DNA from: Anaeramoeba flamelloides
Taxonomy: Eukaryota > Metamonada > Anaeramoebidae
Length of the DNA: 64,000 bases
Assembly (NCBI GenBank): GCA_027625915.1
Contig: JANTQA010000015.1
Location: forward strand, 4,927,001 to 4,991,000
Reading direction: 5' to 3'
Part shown: positions 22,830-34,749 of the stretch, in pieces
Position numbering within the stretch: position 1 is the stretch's first letter
Layout of the letters: every line of letters starts with the position of its first letter
The notes under the pieces: model-generated
Seen by the model: only the letters and a program-made list of their open reading frames with translations
Told to the model about the DNA's origin: nothing
The model's database searches: none
Program-made: the position numbers and the translations under genes

Positions 22830-24522
22830 TTAATTCCTCTTATTTACCCGAATTCCTAAATTATTATTTAGGAATTTTTTTAAAGACTCAAAAATAAATG
22901 TATTACCTATTAAGGCTAATAAATACAATGAATCTCTTTTTCTACAGTCAGTTTCACTTTTAAGGCACAAACTTTCAACGAAATTTAAGGCACACTAAAA
23001 ATCTCAAATTAAAGCACAAAATTCAAATTCTAGTAAAATAAATTGTAAAAAATAAAATTGCAAATTTTGTGCCTTAATTTGAGATTTTTTTGTGCCTTAA
23101 ATTTCGTTGAAAGTTTGTGCCTTAAAAGTGAAACTGACTGTAATAATATCAAAAATAGTAATATTATTTTTTAATATATTAGAGATGTTAAATTTTTTTA
23201 TTTCAGATATCCAGATTTTACGATTATTTTCATAGGCTGGGCAGTTCCAGAGAAAATGATCCAAATCTTCAATGATATCTATTTTTTTTGATTTTTTTGC
23301 ATAATTTACAGTATTTTGATTTGTCCTTGTTCATAACATAAGAATATCTATTTAAATAATTTGTAAAATTTATGAGTTTTAAGATTGAAGTTGAGCCCTT
23401 CCATTTTAAGTATCTTTGTTGTTTGTTAATATTATTTTGAATAGAAATTATTTTTAAATATTTATGAACTTTCCAACTTGGACTATTTTCCAGTTGTTTA
23501 ATTCGATATTTCTCAAGTTCAAATTCTAATTCTTTTAGGGTGTCTGATTTCCAGTTAATATTTTCAAATTTCTGTTCTCTGAATTTGAGATTTTTTACTA
23601 TTTCATGAAAACCCAAAAAGGTTAATTTTTGAATTAGTTTAAATTTTCTTTTATATATAGTTATTCTTGCTGAATCTATTTTTGCTTCAGTTTTATAAAT
23701 AAGTCTAGGAGAGTGTGGATTTATTAATAAAAATTTTGTTACTTTTTTATTAATCCACACATCTATATCATTGAAATCTTGTTTTGTCAAATCAAATATT
23801 TCTAATCCATATAACAATTGACTATGTAAGACCGCTTTTAAAAAAAATGAATTTTCAATCCATTAGTAAATTTCTTTTGTTGTAAAATATTAGTTATTTT
23901 TTTTAAAATTGGTTTTAACTTTATCAAGGTTAAATTTTAAATGAGTTTTTTTATCTAACCAAATCCCAAGATATAATATTTCTTTTGGATTGGTAGTTTT
24001 TTTCGTTTTATCATCATTTGGATTCATACCAAAATGTCGAATAATTCTATATATTTTTTCAATCTGATAATTTATTTCTATCAGAGATCCTTTCATGATT
24101 AGTATCAAATTATCTGCGAACATTTGAACATGTATCGCTAATGGTTTGAGTTTATCTAAGAGAAAATGAGTAATAAATACAAATAGTAAAGGGGATAATG
24201 GATCTCCTTGATACACTCCCATTCCCTCTTTTGAATAATAAGCAAGTAAAAAATTTATTACTATTTCATTTTTTATAAATTTTTTTAGTGAGTAATAAAT
24301 AAGTGAGTGATGGATAGAATCAAAGCATTTTTGTATATCTATTATAACAATATAAATGTTATCTTTTTTGAATTTGTTTTTTATTTTATTAAATTCATTG
24401 AATAGATTTAGAACTGCAATTCTTTTATCTAATTTTTTTTTAAAACCAAATTGGTTTTTTGAAACTAAATCCCAAGAGTCTTGGATTCCCGCATATAATA
24501 ATTTAAGTAAAAATCTTGGGAG
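22830..24522 (-). pseudogene. LINE-type reverse transcriptase remnant
   Basis: Reading leftwards from 24522: NQFGFKKKLDKR, IDIQKCFDSIHHSL (motif with the first catalytic Asp), GVYQGDPLSPLLFVF, then FADNLILI in place of the usual FADD/YADD. After the polymerase come LLYGLEIFDLTKQD and a C-terminal zinc knuckle (CKLC ... HFLWNC). Three single-base shifts, all in A/T homopolymers (near 23900, 23840 and 23285), break the frame, and a small element interrupts the last codons. Removing that element and one TA restores an open frame to the TAA at 22830. The FADN change implies a dead enzyme unless it is a base-call error. The homopolymer shifts could be decay or assembly error. Confidence 0.9.
22945..23140. 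mobile_element. F2 miniature element (196 bp), Tc1/mariner-like TA insertion
   Basis: Runs from CAGTCAGTTTCAC to its exact inverse, with TA on both sides (22943-22944, 23141-23142). The near-perfect arms contain repeated TTAAGGCACAAA words. It is inserted in the coding part of the LINE, so it is younger than that insertion or was carried with it. Confidence 0.9.
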
Positions 24523-24959
24523 AAAACTTTGGTTATTTATAAAAAGAAATTGGGTTTATATATTTGGGATTGTTCAAGTATTTTTTTGATAGCAACAATT
24601 AAAAAACTTGTCAGGGATTATTTTCATACCTGGTATTTTTTTCAATACTCTACTTGAATTATTACATTATCTTCATGAATCAAAAGAATTCTTGAAAAGA
24701 ACTGTGACTTTTTATAATTTTTTTTCAGTTTTTGTACCAATTCTTTTGGTTTTTCGTTTAATTGAAGTTACCTACAACTATTTTGTTTTATTTGATTTTT
24801 TAACAGAATCTCCATTGACGAATACCCAAAACATTTAATTTATTTTTTTTTTTTTACTATTTTTCTTTTTAAATTGTTTCTCTCATAACACTATAGTTTA
24901 TTTTAATATATATCAGGTTGATAATCTATGTATTTTTTTTGCTAAATATAAATCCCAAT

Positions 24960-25460
24960 TCAAAATTAGAAAATTAGCATAAAAATTCAATTTTTCTAAA
25001 AAAAAAATCTTATTTTATCAATTATCAAAGAAATATTAAATAAGAACCACTCACTTATTGTAATGAAAACACTAGTTTATAAATTAGGATATACACAAAA
25101 CAAAAAATAAAGAATTATCAATATTAATAAATCAAGGTTGTATTAAAAAATTTGGAGAGAGTCAAAACAAAAAAAAATATCTTGGTAAATTTGTAAAAAT
25201 TCTATTCGTAATATTGATCAATCAAATGGTTTTATACGATCAACTCATTTTATTTGAGTTCTTCTATTTTGAACAACTTGACATTAACCTAAAATCAATT
25301 GTTGAAAAAAAAATTGTGATCAAAAAAACAGGTTATGTAATTCAAAAAATGAAACAAAAAAACAAAAAGATGAAAAAATGATTTTCCAATTTTTTCAAAA
25401 AACCAAAATTATCTGCAATTTAAATGAAATTTTATTATTGTAATTGTTTGGGCCGTTTTG
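24960..25460 (-). mobile_element. Miniature element family R, copy 3 (reverse)
   Basis: Colinear with the reverse complement of 13275-13805, including AATATTGATCAATCAAATGG and TTATTTGAGTTCTTCTA. Confidence 0.65.
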
Positions 25461-26438
25461 TTTCTGTGTGTTAAATCTCCAATTTGAGTTTATATGAAGG
25501 ATCTTAAAGATAATTAAATTTGAAAAATTAGACAGTTTTTTAGAATTTAAAAAAATTTTTTTTTCAAAATAGAAATAATGATCTTTTTTTTTTTAGGAAA
25601 TGAGGGTTTGAGTGAATTCTATTCAATAGCAAAGAATTAATAAGGCTTTTAGCAAATATTAAGTGTACCTGAAAATAATCAAAAAAGATTCCAAAATTTT
25701 TCCCAATTTTATCAATTTTCTCAATACAAACCCCTGAGGTGAAAACGAAGAAACTTCTTAATTTAAGTAACATATCAGAAATAAATCATAGAAACTTCTC
25801 GTCAAGGACTCAAGGTTTTTCACTGTAGCCCAAGAAGAAATTTTAACATAAAGTTTTTTTTTCCCAACCTTCTTTTTCATTTTGGATATGAATCGAGACA
25901 AATTTCGTAAAAATATTTCATTTTTTCCTTTCTTAGATCTTACTGAAGAAACATTTATGAGAATTAACAACCCACAACCAAAACACATAATACTTGGAAT
26001 TTCTATTGCAAAGGTAGTCCTTAAATAAGAAATAATTCACGAAATTATCGTTTTTTCATATATACAATGATCCTATAAATTAGAATTCTTAATTCATCTC
26101 CAATTATACCCATTAATCTCACAAAAAAGTTCCAATCAAAAAAAGAAGGAATCACAAGTTAGTTCTCATTGAAATTTATCACTTAAAAAATAATAAAATG
26201 AAATATTATTCTATTTATTCTAAATCTTGGAAACTCAGATTATGTACAAAATATCCAAAAAAATTAAAATAATGAAATTAATAAACCCAAAATGGAATGG
26301 ATTCCTATTAAATCTCAAGTTTTGAAATTCAAAATTGCAAACATATAAGTTCCAAAATAGAAAACCAAAAAGATTTGAAAAAACATTTTTTTGAGTTTTT
26401 CTTCTTTTTGTTAATAAACTTGCTTTGCTTTTTTTTAT
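25461..26438. other. 5' flank of the FAM172-type gene, nothing firm
   Basis: Two short minus-strand frames (25564-25773, 25758-25988) have some natural composition but no splice-supported model or recognisable motif. A T-rich tract (26396-26432) lies directly upstream of the start codon. Confidence 0.4.
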
Positions 26439-29400
26439 ATGAGCTCACCTAAAGAAATATTAAAAGAATTTGGTTACTTTTTTAATGAAGATCTTAACTT
26501 AAGAACCAATGACGACGAGGATTTTAAATTCGAAGGTCAAGAACATTATGACAAACTTGGTGATCTTGTTTTGGATACCATTCAAGAATTGATGGTGACC
26601 AAATATGGTCTTCAAGAACTTTGGTTGCCCCTTGAGAATAATGAAGAAATGAAAAAAATCAATGGTGTTGGGCAAGTAAATATTTTTGTAACACCAAATT
26701 GGAAAAATTGTAAAAAACTTTTGTTGTTGATCTGTGGATCTGGTGCAGTAAGAGCAGGTTTGTCTTCAAATTTTTTTTTTTATTTTCGAATTTTGTTTCA
26801 GTGCAAACAATTTTCTTCTTTTTGTTAATTTCTCTCCAAGTCGTTTTCACAAAACTAAGAATCAATTTCTTCTCTTTGAAATAATTTTTACTGGTGATTG
26901 GATTAGAAATGGGAAAAAATAATCAGCAAGATCTTAGTTTTACTTGGTTAGTATTTTATTATCCCCAAAGAAAGAAAGATAAAAAAAAAAAGATCGATTG
27001 AAAAATGCAAAAAGAAAATGGAGCAGAATGAAATTTTGATTTAAAAATTCTTTTTCTTTCAACAACACCTCCTTTTCGAATGTTAAACATAGATCTAGTC
27101 TATGTAGAAAAAAAAGTAAAACACATTTTTTAATTAGAAACACTAATAGAATCATAGTAATAGAAACCTAAAAGTTCAATCATTTAAAAGAAGAAAACAA
27201 ATTAACTTTAAAAAATAATTCGTAATTTTATTATTTTCAATCAAATCAATAAAAACAATTTAGATCACCATTTACTATTAAAACCTTATTGGTAATTTCC
27301 TGATCTTAAAAATAGTTAAATTTTTCCCAAGTCTTTTTAATCATCGGTTTACCAATTTGAAAAACCTCGATAATAAAAGATAGTATTATAAAAACTGCTA
27401 TCGAGTTAATATCCCATTTTATATTTAATATCCTATTTTTTCTTTCTTTTATGAATTGGCCTTACTTTTCATTTTCAAAGCATCATTTTACTTTCTGAAA
27501 TACATAAACTAGGCCAAATTTCAAAATTAGGGAAAACTTTTTTATTATTATTTTAAGCTTTTTTCATTTGTCTTTCAAAAAATAAAATGATTACACTATA
27601 TTTTTATTTATTAATTTATATTGGTTATTAACTCTAAAAATTTTAGTAAAATACATTATTATTATTAAAAAAAAAACAATTAAACAAATTTTTTTCTGAT
27701 GAAAAATCTGCCCCTATTTTTGAAATTTAGCTTAGGTTTGATTTCCTTACTGAAAGATTTATTCTTTGGAAAAAATTTATCTCAAAAATTAATACATTAC
27801 AGTGGTGTAAATAACCCGTGTTTTTTATTTTAACCCATTACTAAAATTTAACACATGCAAAAAATATTGACTGACTCTATAAATAAAAGAAACGAATCAA
27901 TGGGATGACAACAGTATATAAACATGAAATAGGGTTCTTTAAATAAATGCTAAAAAAGAATTATGAAGATATGGAAAGATTAAAATGCAATTTTTTGACA
28001 AAAAAAATGAGAAAAATTTCATTTTTTGAATTTTAATAAAAAAATCATTTAATCTCAGAAATTTTGGAAATATGACGAAATTTTTGAAACAAAAGCATTT
28101 AATATTATTTTAATTTTCGATTAATCAAAGATCTAACCTCTAAAGTCAATTTAAATCTGAACCAAGAATATACGTGAGTCTTCCTATCTTCAAATACCCA
28201 AGTCTGAAAAAAAAACACGAGTTAAATTTTAGTAATGGGTTAAGGGTTGTCAACACGGGTTATTTGCACCACTGTACTTGTCCAATATCAATCATCATAG
28301 AGATGGAAATAAGAAATAAATTACAGCCAAGGAGAGGTCTGACTTTACTCAAACAGATTTTATATTCTATATTTTTTTTTGGAAAAAAATTTCTTTCAAA
28401 TATTTAGATTATGAACAAATATTATAAACCTACAATTTTATACATTTTAAAAACTTACTAGATACCCACGTGTAAATATGGAATTTTGTAAGAAATAGAG
28501 TTTTTACAATTTTTTCGAGATAAATAAAGAGTTCCGTGCATTAATCCAAATTTTGGTAATAGTAAATGGAACTCCCGTTTTGATTTTTGGGATTGAAGGG
28601 ATTTTCGATATAAAATCGTTTGGTAAATACCAATACTTTGTTTGATAAATGATTTTTTTTTTTTTGAAAATTGTTGTTTGCCAAACAATTTTATTGATTA
28701 AAATTATTATTAGTATATTAAGATAATCAGATATTATATTTACTATTACAAAAATTTGGATTAATGCACGGAACTCTTTATTTATCTCGAAAAAATTGTA
28801 AAAACTCTATATCTTGCAACGCTCGTAGTTACACTAGCATAATAACAAAAGGATAAAACTTAAATGAATTTGAACCAATATAAATATTGATTTATTTTCT
28901 ATTTTAGGGGGGTTGATTCCAAAAAAAAGGTGTTTAATGTTAAATAAATCTTTTTTTGTATCATTTTTTTTACACCACTTTCATTCCTCAGAAAAAAATT
29001 CAAACCAAAATTTAAAATTTTTCTGTAAATCTTTTAAAAAATGTTGGCTGGTACATTGTTTGGATTTTTTTCTTTCTTTTTTTTTTTAAAAAAAATTTAA
29101 ATATAAGAAAAAAAATTGTCTAATAGGAAATTCAAAAAGATAATTTTTTCATAAAAAAATGAGAATACGGAATACAAGACGATTATCATGAATTTTGAGT
29201 ATTTTCATACAATTAAATTTATATGAAAATATCTTTGCAAACTCAAAAAAAAAAAAAAAAGTTTTTATTATTATTATGGAATAAGTGTAAATTAAACTTT
29301 AGATGCACTTTTACTTAAATTAACTAAAAAGAAATTTTAGCGTAAAATCATAGATTCCACAGTTATTTAATAAAAAGAACATACCCAAAATTATTTTTAT

Positions 29401-31994
29401 GGGTTCAAAAGCAAGAATAAAAAATTTACAAGAAAAAAAGAAAAAAGAAAATAATAAAATAAAAAAGAGTTTCAAAGATGCAATTGTTAAAAAATAAAAA
29501 ACCAATCTTTTGATTAAGTACACCCAAAAACACACCCACAATACTTTTGGTTAATTTTATTTAAGTTGATAATTGGTCATGAATGTTCATTTGGTAGGTT
29601 GTTGTTTAATTGTTGTAATTTTTTTTTTTTTCTTTTTGAACTGATTTGTTTTAACCCTTTGATATTTTTTCCTTTTTTTTTTCTTTCTTTTTTTATTTTC
29701 AAGTTACTCATGTTGTCGATGTTTCAGTATCTCAATATTAGCAAGTAACCACTTGATCTTTTTCCTTTGTAACTCTCCTTTCCAAAATAAAGAAGATTCA
29801 TCCAAGAAAAAAATCGAAAAAAATAAAAAATAAAGTTTTTATCTTATCAAAAAACCACAAGTAACCAATATCGTATTTACTTATTATTTATTTTAAAAAT
29901 GAAAATTGTAATTTTCAAATAAAATTTTCTTGAATATTATGACAAGTATGTAATTCAAAGCTAAATAATCAAACACCTATTATTACATTTTTTGTATTTT
30001 TATAGTATTTATTAATATTTTAAAGTCTGTGATTGTTTCTTAAAAAACAAACAAAATTTTTGTTTATTTTACACAGCATTTTCAAATTTTCGTGAATCGG
30101 CCACAAAAATTCACAAAAAATGGAACAAAGGCTGAAAGTGGGCCAAGTTATTGTGTTTTTAATTTTTAAACAAATCAATTTTTATTTTTTTTTTTATTTT
30201 TATGAATTTTTTTGTGAACAACCAAAATGAAAATGCAGTGTTTAAAATATTCTTTTGAAAAAAATAAATTTGTAGATTATCTCATATTTTTAATATGTCC
30301 TGAAATATTTAATAATATCAATCCAAAACAAAAAAATTGTGGCAATCTATCGATTAGTGAAAAGATAATTTAATCACTAATTTATCAAGTTGTTATTCAA
30401 TTTCTCATATTAATAATTATCCCACTATTTAACTTTAAAATTTTAATTTTTCGCTGAAAGAGGAAATTAATTCCCTACTTTCAAAATAAAAAAAAAAATC
30501 TTAATTTTTTAAATCAATTCTGAATTTTATATTTTTTTTTTATATATTTTACAAAAATTTAAATTTACAAGAATATTTTAATACCCTTTTTTAATAAAAA
30601 AATATTAATTGACAATGATTATATTTATTTGGTAGCAATAGTTTAATTTTTGTTATATGAACCAAATTATTTTATTTTATTTTTCTCTAATAAAAATAAC
30701 TTTCGAAAACATAATAATTTATTTTTATCCTAATTTTGATCATTATTAATTAAATTATTTCAAAGGACAATGGGCACGATCACTCTGTATTAATAACTCC
30801 CTTTATGATGGAACAGTTTTTAAATATTTAGAACAAGCAAAAGAAAATGATTATGGTGTAATTGTTTTAAATCCAAATCATACATCATCTCGTACCACAA
30901 TAATAAAAAATGATATTATAAAAGAAGAAGAAGAAGAAGAAGAAGAAGAAGAAGAAGAAGAAGAAGAAGAAGAAAAGAAAGAAGAGGAAGAAGAAAAGAA
31001 AGAAGAAGAAGAAAAAGAAGAAAGGGAAAAGGGGGAAGAGGAAAAGGAAAAGGAAGAAGAAAAGAAAGAAGAAGATAATGATGAATTATCAAAAAAACGA
31101 ATAAAAAAAGTTAAGACAACTATTGTTGAAAATATCGAAAAAAAAATAACAGGCCAAAAATTAGTCAATTGGATTTTACGAAAAAATGAGAATCTTACTT
31201 TATTGGAAATGATTGAAGGAATTGTTTTTGGATCACTCGAAGCATCAGAATCCTACAAAACTTTCAATAAAGCATGTAAATTTTTCATTATGAAAATGAA
31301 AAGTTTCTATTTGGATGTAGATTTGTCTCAAACGCACCAAGAACTATTTCTCCAAGACTTGATTCAATTCCTGGCCTTCCACTCTGATGCCGCAGAAAAT
31401 ATTCAACAAATTCTTCACCTGATGAATATATGCAATGTTTTAAATATGTATACAATCTATAAATGGTATGATCAAAACAAAGAGGGAGAAATCCAAAAAA
31501 AATGTCAAAAATGGATTTCAAAGATCAAAAAGCAAAACCAAGATCCAAAGCCTAACCAAAATCACAGTGATTCCTATTACGGCTTTCTCAAGGTTGAAAA
31601 GCTTTACACCCCAGAACTTCATGTCGATTATATTTGGGAAAAATTTGTGATGAAATCTCAAGCGGAGAAGGTTTACATCGTCGCCCATTCCTATGGCGGT
31701 GTTTCAACAATTAACTTATTGACAAGTAGGGGGACAGAAGTTATGGAAAGGGTCGAAAAAATTGCATTTACAGATAGCGTACATTGGTTCAATGGCCAAA
31801 TGTATTCAAAAGAGGTCAATAATTGGCTCTATAAGCATGGTAGAAATTGGGTGACCTCAATTTCTCCTTTAGACACTTTGGTATATAAAAAAAGAGAAGG
31901 TACAGTGTGTGTTTCAGCAGGGCATACAAAGCATGAGTGGACTTCTCCTTCGGCTAGAACAGCTATTTTTGATTTTTTTGCTCAGGAAAAATAA
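26439..31994 (+). CDS. FAM172/Arb2 domain protein (alpha/beta-hydrolase fold), 515 aa
   Basis: Exon 1 26439..26757 and exon 2 30766..31994 join phase 1 to phase 1 across a 4.0-kb intron (GTTTGT...AAAG), rebuilding GSGAVRAG-QWARSL. Family order is intact: Tyr-x-x-Leu-Gly N-terminal helix, LLLLICGSGAVRAGQWARSL (oxyanion region), YGVIVLNPN, KVYIVAHSYGGVSTINLL (Ser415 in a nucleophile elbow) and a C-terminal GHTKHEWTS (His496). Human FAM172A affects chromatin and splicing; fission yeast Arb2 is in an Argonaute chaperone complex. The hydrolase pocket looks complete, but no substrate is known for the family. About 45 Glu/Lys-rich residues, encoded by a GAA microsatellite, sit after the VLNPN segment, making it longer than the human protein. 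Which role applies here is unknown. Confidence 0.88.
27480..27710 (+). repeat. Repeat shared with 33108-33330
   Basis: Both contain GCCAAATTTCAAAATTAG, a CTTTCAAAAAATAAAAT block, ATATTGGTTATTA and CCCTATTTTTGAAATT. There are no ends to define a class. Confidence 0.6.
27800..28274. mobile_element. TA-flanked TIR element (475 bp), Tc1/mariner-like
   Basis: Begins CAGTGGTGTAAATAACCCGTG-like sequence and ends with its inverse (GGGTTATTTGCACCACTG). TA flanks both ends (27798-27799, 28275-28276). A second inverted block (AACCCATTACTAAAATTTAA) lies inside each end. CAGTGGTG ends with a TA duplication are typical of Tc1/mariner. There is no transposase frame. Confidence 0.88.
28488..28818. mobile_element. 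Hairpin element family F6, copy 1
   Basis: Arms of about 65 bp starting TGTAAGAAATAGAGTTTTTA, including AAGAGTTCCGTGCATTAATC, are inverted copies of each other. Copy 2 is at 35671-36003. Confidence 0.8.
29255..29830 (+). repeat. Dispersed repeat family F9, copy 2
   Basis: Colinear with 15190-15790; same orientation as the host gene. Confidence 0.65.
30917..30972 (+). repeat. (GAA)n coding microsatellite
   Basis: Nearly pure GAA units encoding the poly-Glu run of the FAM172-type protein; less regular GAA/AAG sequence continues to about 31075. Confidence 0.9.
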
Positions 31995-32579
31995 TTCTTT
32001 TTTTGCTCTTTTTTTTTTTTTTTACAATTTTTCATCTTGCTTTTTCAATATTTCTATTTTTCTATTTCTCAAGATTTACTATTTATTGATCAATTCGTTT
32101 ATTAGTCCCTTTATTTATCAGTATTTATATTTATACTAAATATTTATAAATAAGTGAGATCTTTTTAAATATTTTGAAAGAAATAAATACAAAGGGTTAA
32201 TGACAAATTATCTCAAAGATTTTTGACTTTATTTTTGTTTTATTTTTTAAGGATATTTTCCCTAATATTTTAATACAAAAAAAAGTTTTTTTAATTTTTA
32301 TAATTTTCAAAAACACATTCAATATATCTTGAAATAATAATGATTTGATATCTAATAAAGATATCCATTAAAAGTTTTTTTGAAAGATAAAACAAATATT
32401 ATTCAAAAAAGATTAAAAAAATTGGTAATGGTTTTTTCTTTGTAAAATAATTTAAATTATTTTTGTCATGTGTAAATTTTGAAATTTCGTTTAGTAATGA
32501 TGGTATATGAATTCGGGAAATGAATTATACATTTTGAGGAAAAAAAACTTTAGTTAAAATTTTAAATAAACTAAAATTT
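31995..32579. other. 3' flank of the FAM172-type gene, nothing assigned
   Basis: T-rich sequence directly after the stop, then AT-rich spacer with no recognised element. Confidence 0.5.
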
Positions 32580-33105
32580 AAAATTTTCGACCCAGCTAAA
32601 ACATTTCAAACAATCACAATAATAGTGTTTCATTGAAATTGAAGATAATTTTGATTTTTGTAAATTTGAAAATCATTTTTTCAACTTTTAGTTTTTTGTT
32701 TTCATTTCATTGTTTGAATTACGTAATTTGTCTCGTTGGATCAAAATTTTTTTACAACCATTGATATTAAGTTAAAGTTAAGTTGTTCCAAATAGAAGAA
32801 CTCAAATAAAATTAGTTGGTAGTATCTAACCTTTGATCGATCAATATTCCTAATAGAATTTAAACAAATTTAGTAATGCATTTTTTTGTTTTGCTCTCTC
32901 CAAAATTTTTAACACACCCCAGGATTTATTTGTATTGATAATTATTTATTTTTTGTTTTGTGAGTATTGTAATTTATAAACAAGTGTTAACATTCCAATT
33001 AGCAAATGGTTCTAATTTGGTATTTGTTCTAGAATTGATTAAATCGGTTTTTTTTTTTCAAATCGAATTTTGGTGTGTTAAAAATTTTGAATTGAGGTTT
33101 ATATC
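32580..33105 (+). mobile_element. Miniature element family R, copy 2
   Basis: Same strand and order as 13275-13805, with ACCTTTGATCGATCAAT and TTAGTTGGTAGTATCTAAC. Confidence 0.7.
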
Positions 33106-33107
33106 AT

Positions 33108-33330
33108 CATAAGCCAAATTTCAAAATTAGTTTCAAACTTTTTGTTCATTATTTTTATCTTTTTTCATTTGGCTTTCAAAAAATAAAATAATTACATTTT
33201 ATTTGTATTTATTCACATATATTGGTTATTATCTCTAAACACTTTAGTAAAATTCATTATTATTCAAAAAAAAAAAACAATTAAAAAAATTTTTTTATGA
33301 TGAAAAATTTATCCCTATTTTTGAAATTGG
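33108..33330 (+). repeat. Repeat shared with 27480-27710
   Basis: Abuts the R element on its left, whereas the 27.5-kb copy has no R next to it. Confidence 0.6.
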
Positions 33331-34749
33331 CGTACATCAAATATATAACATCTGATCGGCATGTTGGGGAAAAATTATTACTTTGAATTTCAAAATTTGG
33401 TCAAATTTTAAAATTTTTTTAAAAAATGTTAATTTTACTGATATATCTTGGCTGGAGGTATTTAAAAAAATGTTTTTGGGATAGGTTAAGGTATGCTCGA
33501 ATATGTTAGGGTAAGTTTGGTGGGGTTGGATGGTGTGTTCGGGAATTTGGTCAGGAAATACAAAAAAAAATAATTAAGAGAGGAATTAGATTTGTATAAC
33601 TTGTTAAGGTGTCAAAACTATACACCTTACTTTGCTGCAAAAATTAAATTTTGAACAATTTTTTACAAATATTTAGGATTGGTGATCTATAAATTTTGGA
33701 TTTTCTGCGATTTTAAGTAATAAAATAATATCAATTGCAAAATTATCTTTTTGATTTTTCCTCTTACAATCATTAAAAAATATTAAAAAGTTTCATTCAG
33801 ATGAAAATAATGAAGAAACTCTTCAAAAATACTAAAAAAATTCAATTTGATTAATTCTAAAAATTTGACCAATATTGAAATTTAATAAAATTTAACATTT
33901 TAATAAACCAGAACAATTCCAAAAAGTTGAAATAAAAAAAGAATAAAAAAATGTAATAAAGTTTAATTTTTTAAATTAATAAGGTTTTTAAAAAATGAAC
34001 ATAATTTAAACAATTTTTCGAATAATACCTATAATATTTTTCAATTATATTAATACTTAATTACTTTTTCTTCTTTAATATTAGTTATAAAAATGGTAAA
34101 TTAAATTTATTGTATAGTTCTCTGATTAGATATGTTCCCTATTAAAAATCATTGTCTATTCTCAGAACTTAAATCTTTAACTAATTTAAACAAAAAACTC
34201 AAAATCATAAATTATTCTTTGAACCATCCTTTCAGAAACACTGTTCTGAATAAATATTTCAAAGTGAGATAACAAATTGGATTACTTCTAAAAAAATATT
34301 TAATTTATAAAAATTTATGTTTGTATGTTGGTTGATTTGATCTATGAATCTTAGATATGCTCTACACCAGGATTGGTTCAGTATTATTATGTTTTTTTAT
34401 ATTACCTTTTAAGATTCTGGGTCTTTCTTTATCTTTTCAGTTTGGTTTGTTTCCTCTCCATAATGTATTTTTTTTTTTTTTTAGTTGTTAGTTAATTTTT
34501 GGATTTGAAAAATTTTTGAATTAAAATAAATAATTTTATTCAAAATTTTCAGGGTATAATTCATTTGTTTTGTATACCAATGGGTTTGAGACGAATATAT
34601 TTTAAATTTTAGATCAAAGGGATTATTTTCAAACTTTTTATCTCAATTTTTCTCAGTATACTCCAAGTTTTAATTTTGAAAAAGAATATTGAAATTTTAT
34701 CCACCAATTATAAAAGAGTAAAAAAAGTAAAAAAAATCTTGAAAAGTAT
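33331..34749. other. Non-coding, one G-richer patch
   Basis: 33475-33555 is unusually G-rich on this strand (GGGATAGG, TTAGGGTAAG, TGGTGGGGTTGG). No coding frame or repeat partner was found elsewhere in the interval. Confidence 0.45.

Larger units (their letters stand above)
22796..24522 (-). mobile_element. 5'-truncated non-LTR (LINE-type) retrotransposon with 16-bp target duplication
   Basis: Flanked by AAAACTTTGGTTATTT at 22780-22795 and 24523-24538. Read on the minus strand, the 3' end (left) carries a TAA-terminated frame, an untranslated tail and a (AAT)n/A-rich end, as expected after target-primed reverse transcription. The 5' part is missing: the copy starts within the reverse transcriptase. 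A 196-bp TA-flanked element sits inside it. Confidence 0.88.
22485..24656 (+). repeat. Repeat family U, copy 2, split by a retrotransposon
   Basis: The left part (22485-22795) and right part (24523-24656) are colinear with 1790-2232. The insertion at 22796-24522 falls within TTGGTTATTT, which is continuous in copy 1. Confidence 0.65.
26758..30765 (+). other. 4.0-kb intron of the FAM172-type gene, filled with repeats
   Basis: Holds a segment shared with 33108-33330 (27480-27710), a TA-flanked element (27800-28274), an F6 hairpin element (28488-28818) and an F9 repeat (29255-29830). No coding exon with matching phases was found inside. Confidence 0.8.

Noticed and set aside
24356-24838. Two plus-strand frames
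   Set aside because: The first is antisense of the reverse transcriptase. The second is in repeat U sequence, not conserved in copy 1, with hydrophobic chance composition.
28174-28407. 77-codon plus-strand frame in the FAM172-type intron
   Set aside because: Overlaps the right terminal repeat of the TA-flanked element and does not fit the intron phase.
30878-31168. 96-codon Ser/Phe-rich minus-strand frame
   Set aside because: Antisense of the GAA microsatellite coding poly-Glu in the FAM172-type gene.
33475-33555. GTTAGGG word suggesting telomere repeat or G-quadruplex
   Set aside because: The word occurs once, not in tandem, and the G runs are mostly of two; too weak to call.
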